DNA of 64,000 nt from Acanthococcus lagerstroemiae. Taxonomy: Eukaryota; Arthropoda; Insecta; Hemiptera; Eriococcidae. Location of the stretch: contig CM063109.1 in the NCBI GenBank assembly GCA_031841125.1, positions 66,966,914 to 67,030,913 on the forward strand, read 5' to 3'. Shown in pieces: positions 58,508 to 64,000 of the stretch. The notes under the pieces are model-generated. The model was not told where the DNA came from. It saw nothing but the letters and a program-made list of their open reading frames with translations, and made no database searches. The position numbers were made by a program, and so were the translations under genes. Every line of letters begins with the position of its first letter. Position 1 is the first letter of the stretch.

Positions 58508-58697
58508 GTAAGTTTGGTCTGAGTGTAAAAAGGAATGTGTCCGCTGTTTTTCCTACTTCTTCAAGTGCTACTCAAACGTTTAATTGTCGAGAATTTTTCG
58601 TTGATTCGTTCCGTTCGATGCCCTACACTAGAATACTCAAGAAGAATGAACGACACAACTTGATGATGTCCAGCCATTAGCACTGGCTGTATATCAT

Positions 58698-58800
58698 TTC
58701 AAATGCCCTTTGGTACTGATGCGATGCCCAAAAGGGTAGTTTCCGGTGCCGGGGATGCGATGTCTCAGGGGCCACTTTGGTATGCGTCCATCGCCATACG
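58698..58800 (-). repeat. Interspersed repeat B, minus copy
   Basis: On minus: GTGGTGGGACGTATGGCGAT, CCAAAGTGGCCCCTGAGACA and CCGGAAACTACCCTTTTGGG, matching the 39-kb copy. Confidence 0.7.
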
Positions 58801-59648
58801 TCCCACCACACCATATCTTTTCAAATGAGAAATTTGACACCTAGCGAGAATCGTGATTCTAATAATGTTCTTTTCACTCAGGGCTGCACGAACTTATTCT
58901 TAATTCGAACTGAATCTAATTCTACTATGAAGTTGAAGAATTCGCTGAAAATACCTTCATCTCCTATCAGCCCTACTGTCTAAGCAAGTAAAGTCTGGTC
59001 AAATGAGAGTTTATAAATTCCAAGATACTATAAAGAAAATACGGGTGCATTAGTCTCAGAATTCCTGGCATTAACATCAGCAATGCATCTCTTTAAAAGC
59101 TATCAAAAAGCATTCCCAACAGACTTACGATAATAACAAACGAGAACACAATCCATATGATCCGGGCCTCATCTATATATATTCAACCAAAATATTGTAC
59201 AAGATAAAACAATAAAAATATACAGAAATCCTCTTCTTAAAAAAACTTTCTTTCCTCGATAACACTCCGGAAATGCAAATTCGTAGGCAACCTGAAACAG
59301 TGCTTCAAAGTCAATATATAGTATAATACAAAAATTAATATATTATCTGTACATTGACACTTTAATTGGCTCCTCGACATTTTGACAAACGATGATTAAT
59401 AAATATAGTTTGAATATCGTAAATTTGAAAATTTCTATTTAACGTTTGCGTGACAATCAAAATATTTTCGCATTACAACGTGGGTTCATAGTTGGAATAT
59501 CTGTTTTTTGAACCAATAGATCATACAAATCTCTGATTGAAAATTAAGAACAAGCGTTTTGTATCTGTTGTTATCGAACTTTAACATCCTCGATGTTTTT
59601 CTCGTATAGAAAGAATCTGTACAAGTGAGAGAAAAATAATAAGAAAAT
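58801..59648. other. No gene recognised; SNRPA1 3' flank
   Basis: AT-rich. The 3' UTR of the U2A' gene should lie in its upper part; no canonical minus-strand AATAAA is obvious close to the stop. Confidence 0.4.
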
Positions 59649-59698
59649 TCAATCATTTTCCTCATCATCTTCTTCTTCAACGTCCATTCCATTTTGAT
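59649..59698 (-). CDS. SNRPA1: SNRPA1 exon 6 (last)
   Basis: Encodes QNGMDVEEEDDEEND and stop TGA; the acidic tail typical of U2A'. Confidence 0.93.
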
Positions 59699-60978
59699 CT
59701 ATAAAAATAGCACATCGATTAGTAATACATGAACGTAAATTCAAACACACCATCACAGAACAACGCGAGCAGCAAGTTCGGTGATGAAGGAAACGAACAC
59801 TATGTAGATTTTATGTTCGCGAATACTACACAACAGGAATACAAGAGAACAGAATACGTAGAACAAATGGCATGAACTTCACCTGAACTGAAAGTGGTGC
59901 CATTCATTTTCCCTGGTATTTGTCCAGCCTGTAGCAACTGATTTAATCTTTCAACTTCCTCCAGGGATGATGCTCTGGCAATTGCTTCTCTGATTTTCCT
60001 CATCTCCTCTGATCTTTGAGCTGAACAGAATACAATTTGATTGAAATTCAAACCGGTAAGGCTTCGAACTATTATAATACGACAATTTCTACTAAAACGG
60101 AAACGTACCAGAAGGTTTCCTAGGCTCCGGCAAGCCTTCACCAGGAATGAATTTGGACTTCTTACCAATCGCTTTTCGTAATTCTCGGCCTTCCTTACTT
60201 TTGAATAATTTTTCGGCTTCTTCTCGTTCCTAAAGGCGTAGAAAAAACAAATTAGAAATGGAAAACAAGAATGATACGATTTTAATGAAAACATACGTAC
60301 CTTCAGTTTAACTTTTTTAAAGTCGAGAACCTTCAAAGGAGAAATCTTGAAAATAGCATAAGCGCGATAATGTTGTCTTTTGGTGACCGGATTATCGAGT
60401 AAACTCAATATTTTTAGGTTCGGTAAAGTTGATAAAGGATTCAAGTCGCCTAATTCTTGAATCATGTTGTTTGTAAGAATCAAAGTTTGTAAATTAGGAA
60501 TGTGCTGTTGCAGATTTTCTCCAATTCTCCTAAAATCACGAATATTATAGTAATTTTAATCGAGTTTTTCAGCAAGTTATTGACACCATCGGTCTTTTAA
60601 CAACGTTTATGACCAGATCATTACTTACACGATCGGGTTGTGGTTCAGAATCAACGTACTGAGTCTTTTCAACAACGGAAATCCGTCCAACTTCCTAATA
60701 TCATTATCTGACATGTCTATCGCATCAAACTGATCCAAGGTGGCTCCTAAATTCTCTATCATAGGTATTCGATAACCTGGAAAAGTCGATAGAAGTAACG
60801 TTCGGTGATTACCGATTAAAATCACACGGAAATAGACAGCTACAGTTACCGGCACAAATACAGACTGCTAATGAATCGAATATCACATTTCATTACCTCT
60901 AAGACATAATTCTCTGTCTCGGCATGGATTCAAATACTGCATCGACTGCTGTATGAGATCTGGCGTTAGTCTCACCAT
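59649..60978 (-). CDS. SNRPA1: U2 small nuclear ribonucleoprotein A' (U2A')
   Basis: Spliceosomal protein of the U2 snRNP; with U2B'' it binds stem-loop IV of U2 snRNA in the nucleus. Six exons in transcript order: 60978-60897, 60776-60629, 60529-60301, 60229-60109, 60020-59883, 59698-59649. All are phase-consistent and total 255 codons, the same length as human U2A'. The N-terminal leucine-rich repeats are clear (residues about 20-140): ENLGATLDQFDAIDMSDNDI, RKLDGFPLLKRLSTLILNHN, IPNLQTLILTNN, LGDLNPLSTLPNLKILSLLD, NPVT, then the LRR cap HYRAYAIFKI and VLDFKKVKLK. The C-terminus has EVERLNQLLQAGQIPG and an acidic end (EEEDDEEND). Introns are all short (71-184 bp). Minus strand, same direction as IVD. 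Confidence 0.97.
59883..60020 (-). CDS. SNRPA1: SNRPA1 exon 5
   Basis: Encodes QRSEEMRKIREAIARASSLE, EVERLNQLLQAGQIPG and KMNGTTFSS. This is the conserved C-terminal helix. Donor GTGAAG. Confidence 0.95.
60109..60229 (-). CDS. SNRPA1: SNRPA1 exon 4
   Basis: Encodes EREEAEKLFKSKEGRELRKA, IGKKSKFIPGEGLPEP and RKPS, the basic linker after the LRR domain. Donor GTACGT. Confidence 0.95.
60301..60529 (-). CDS. SNRPA1: SNRPA1 exon 3
   Basis: Encodes the later LRRs and cap, RIGENLQQHIPNLQTLILTN through VLDFKKVKLK. Acceptor TTTTAG, donor GTACGT. Confidence 0.96.
60629..60776 (-). CDS. SNRPA1: SNRPA1 exon 2
   Basis: Encodes GYRIPMIENLGATLDQFDAI, DMSDNDIRKLDGFPLLKRL and STLILNHNPI. Donor GTAAGT after two bases of a Val codon. 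Confidence 0.96.
60897..60978 (-). CDS. SNRPA1: SNRPA1 exon 1 (start)
   Basis: ATG at 60978-60976; MVRLTPDLIQQSMQYLNPCR then DRELCLR, aligning from residue 1 with MVKLTAELIEQ of the human protein. Start therefore secure. Confidence 0.96.
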
Positions 60979-62792
60979 AATGATATTTCATTCAAATTCA
61001 AAGCAACGTCAGTACGCTATTTCATAACACGACAGCAATCAGAACACAAAAAATCTAGAATTAGATAGCAGAAACCTATCGAGAAAAAATATAACGAAAT
61101 ACGCACAAACCACAAAATATGATTTCCAGTATTTCTCGTACTCGCTCGCATCACTTTTCGTTTCAATCAAAAAATTTTATTTCGGTATAATTTGATTGCG
61201 GCATAGTCAATTTGGTCTTATCGTGTTTCACTTATGGCTACACTGTCCTGCATATAACCAAAGTACAAACCTAAATGCTTCTACAAATGGTAACACTGTT
61301 TCCAATTATTTTATCTCCGAAAAATTAATTTTAATGGAAATTGTAATTAGTATTACTTATTGAGACGAGAGAAATTTAATAATGGTTAGAGCCAATTACT
61401 TGGAGCAGAGACAAGACATCAGTCGGTCGTATTTTTCGAAATGTGATGCTGAGAGACCGACTCAATTGCGGGACTTATGAAAACACGTCGAGGCAGCACT
61501 AACAGGAATTGCCAAGTTAGTGCCTTTCTGGAATTCCGCCACTGTGAGTGTGTGCGTAACGGTGAATAATTTTGTACACAATAGAAACTGTGAATGAACG
61601 TAGGAAACGCTTGGAATTAAAAGACAGTAAACTCGGAACTTTGTGCTCACTGTTCAGTGGATGGTTAACCGTGAGACTGGTATTGATTGTACGATGAGTG
61701 TTCATTTTGATCAATCCCATGTGACTATTAATTTTCTTAAATATTAATTTCGCGGGTATGTTCAGTTAGTTTTAAGTTGTAATACGTGACGTATGTAGTT
61801 AGAAAACGTCTACGTTTCATTGAAGCTTTTCCAGAACTTCCGTCTAGTTTTGTAACCCAGCTGTGGGTTCTGTCTCCAGAAGTGTCTAGAAGGTGAGTTA
61901 CACGATTTGATCACAATTATTAGTGGATAGTTGAATGTTTTTATTTTACATATTTCATTTTCCTCTCTACTTCATGTTACCTGAAAACACGAGTAAGAAT
62001 TGTTATGTCGAGAAGTGGACATAATATTTTTGTAATTTTTTTTTCGTGATAAAATGTTGGAAAATTTTGTAAACATGAAAAATGCCTGTGAATGCGTGGT
62101 GTAAACCCGTGGGTGATAGGGGTATAATATAAAATACTTCAATAATTTCGAGTATGATGTGTAAAAGAGGAACCAACCTATATTAACTTCGACAAGTCCT
62201 GAAGAAATGATATTGAGAGTAAAAAGACGATGATGATGTATATTAAAATAATTCTGCATGATACTTAATCTAGGACGGTCACTTAGATGAACTAGTCTCT
62301 TGCACTTTTGGGTTTCTGAAAATTATGGGCATGCGAAAGTTGGCGTATGAAGTTTACCTGTATATATTTGGTATAAAATGGTTCAATATTCATTGTAAGT
62401 GCGTATAATGTTTCCAAGAAATGAATTAAAATCTCAAGTTGAGATGGTACCCTATGTACGCAACTAGTAGAGTCTTTACTTAAATCTAATTTTATTTGAT
62501 CATTTGTGATACTGTAGGATTACATATGCAACCGCCCAAGCAATTGGAATATTGATTAAAGTCCAGTGAATGTATACCGGGCTGAATCTTAATCGATTCT
62601 TTTAATAATATTTCAGTCAGAGATATCAGTTGTATGCTAAGGAATGAGACACCTTGATATTTCAAGAGATGCTATTGAAGCGGCCTTCTGATTCTCTGCT
62701 CTTATAGTGACCAGTTCTCATGAAAACTTTCTTCGCATCTGTTTTCTCCTTGAGCTGTACAATTTTCAGTAAAATCCATTCCCTCCTTTCAG
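60979..62792. other. Divergent promoter region and intron of a downstream + gene
   Basis: Upstream flank of SNRPA1. On + it contains a probable noncoding first exon ending at 61892 (TCTAGAAG before GTGAGT). No other coding block seen. Confidence 0.4.
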
Positions 62793-62861
62793 ACGTCTTT
62801 ATTCATGTCCGAGCTGAGCCCAAAAGCGCTTGATCACGTATCAATTAAAGAAAATAATCAG
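62793..62861 (+). CDS. Probable first coding exon of an unidentified gene (partial)
   Basis: Acceptor CCTTTCAG before 62793, ATG at 62805, donor GTCAGT at 62862. It encodes MSELSPKALDHVSIKENNQ and ends phase 0. The frame is also open upstream of the ATG (TSLF), so it could be an internal exon instead. A noncoding first exon ending at 61892 would complete a divergent pair with SNRPA1. The protein family was not recognised, and the rest lies beyond the window or at weak candidates such as 63678. Confidence 0.5.
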
Positions 62862-63103
62862 GTCAGTTATCCGGTACTTCTCATCCCGGAATTTCAGCAT
62901 GTCCTTAGAACCTGTTGAATAATATGCAGTACTCATATTTTTGAAGAACAAAGGAGGAATGCATTTTCTTTCATCCGTCTGTTTTCCAGCAGTAATTATT
63001 GAGTATAATTTCCCATTTTTTCCTTCCTTATCCAGTTTGCCTTTACTACTTATCAAATCTACCTACTCACTCACGGTTCGAACTGCAATATTCCCTACCA
63101 TGA

Positions 63104-63348
63104 AGGCCGCTTTATACGGGCCGTATGCCCGTAACTTAACCCCTAAACTTAACGGCCAATATAAACCAATCTTGAATAAGCAAGGAATAAGCTATAGAAG
63201 TTAGATTTGATTCAACTTCTAAGTGACGGGCATAAGTTACCGTCAGGTTAAGTCCAGTATGAACGGTCGCAGTATAAATAGTTGTTTCAACTTTCTTGTG
63301 TTTTAAGTTACGGGAATACGTTTACAGCAGCCAGTATAAAGCGGCCTT
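63104..63348. mobile_element. TIR MITE (AAGGCCGCTTTATAC ends), Harbinger-like?
   Basis: Left AAGGCCGCTTTATACGGGCC, right on minus AAGGCCGCTTTATACTGGCT; both arms continue to CCCGTAACTTAA. If the ends are AGGCC, the flanks are TGA and TAA, close to the 3-bp TWA target of PIF/Harbinger elements. 245 bp, non-coding. Confidence 0.8.
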
Positions 63349-63899
63349 AATTGAATTCTTGAACTGGAAGTTCCTCCTTTTTAATCTGACTCACTATATC
63401 TCGGTAGTATTAGTTTTTTGTGTCCTCTTACTCGGTCCTCTCTAATTCCTTGCTCTTTGAATACCCTTAATACTCATGTTCCACAAACATGCAGCCCATT
63501 CACTCTTCATGTCTGTTACTTGGGTCCGTATCTTTTCAATTTTATCTCCCTCATTCATAGATTTGCATCATATTCATTAACGTTCGAACAACTAATCCTG
63601 TTATTTAATCAGTTTTCTTTGAACTTGGTAAATGAAAATAGTGGTAACCACTAAATTAAAATATCTTTTGGTGCAGGAACAATACATCTTGGTGCATTTT
63701 CTGGACCACACACCATTGAATTTGTTGGGAAACATTTGTTTCTCTTTCTGGATGTTTGTATACAGCCCCCTTTTGACGTAAATGAAATGGGGTGGTTGAT
63801 GCTATACTCTATACACTTCTGATTTTGGGTCTGTGTGTAAAATGATTGTATTCATTTGTATAATTAGGAGGGATGATTGAACGGAATTTCCCCCGTAGG

Positions 63900-64000
63900 C
63901 AGTGGCGCAACCAGAAATTTTCTTTACGGGGTGCTAAAATTGAACATTTCTGTTTCCAAATCGAATTTATTTCATTTTTTCAACTTGTAAGTTTATGGTA
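63900..64000 (+). mobile_element. hAT-like MITE left end, cut by window edge
   Basis: CAGTGGCGCAACCAGAAATT followed by GGGGTGCTAAAAT resembles the CAGTGGCGTA MITE group at 33829, 52234 and 54275. The right end is outside the window. Confidence 0.55.

Larger units (their letters stand above)
62862..64000 (+). other. Probable intron of the unidentified + gene
   Basis: Contains the TIR element at 63104-63348 and a hAT-like left end at 63900. An acceptor-like TTGGTGCAG precedes 63678, but the frame after it is not convincing as coding. Confidence 0.35.

Noticed and set aside
59800..60483. 227-codon minus-strand open frame as one continuous gene
   Set aside because: It reads through SNRPA1 exons 3-5 and their introns; the spliced model restores a 255-residue U2A' with matching motifs.

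Overview
Eukaryotic nuclear DNA, most likely from an insect or other arthropod. The genes are split by short and multi-kilobase introns with GT-AG boundaries, the intergenic and intronic DNA is AT-rich, and it is packed with small DNA transposons and tRNA-derived SINEs. A hemipteran-like genome would fit, but the sequence alone does not fix the order. The three main proteins resemble their animal orthologues closely in length and motifs, which were compared from memory.

Layout: (1) 1-18.0 kb is gene-poor and repeat-rich: SINE copies, a LINE 3' end, pogo-like and hAT-like MITEs, satellites, and a three-level nested transposon at 13.4-15.3 kb. (2) 18.0-41.5 kb (+) holds a complete bifunctional PAPS synthase gene: 11 coding exons joining to 621 codons, APS kinase first and ATP sulfurylase second. 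Its first exon is a candidate only. (3) 43.1-55.2 kb (-) holds a complete isovaleryl-CoA dehydrogenase gene: 9 exons, 419 codons, convergent with PAPSS. (4) 55.2-59.6 kb has a Ty3/Gypsy reverse transcriptase scrap, an elongator tRNA-Met (CAT) and an unassigned 63-bp exon-like block. (5) 59.6-61.0 kb (-) holds a complete U2 snRNP A' gene: 6 exons, 255 codons. (6) 61.0-64.0 kb (+) looks like the 5' end of another gene, with a strong donor, an ATG-bearing second exon, and the rest beyond the window.

The three genes are unrelated housekeeping functions: sulfate activation in the cytosol or nucleus, leucine breakdown in mitochondria, and pre-mRNA splicing. No operon-like logic or CRISPR/defence system is visible. 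The most unusual content is structural: the nested insertion at 13.4-15.3 kb, a 102-bp-arm near-perfect palindrome at 50.66-50.88 kb inside an IVD intron, paired small hairpins at 44.0-44.1 kb, many MITEs with readable 8-bp target duplications, and several orphan exon-like blocks on the + strand.
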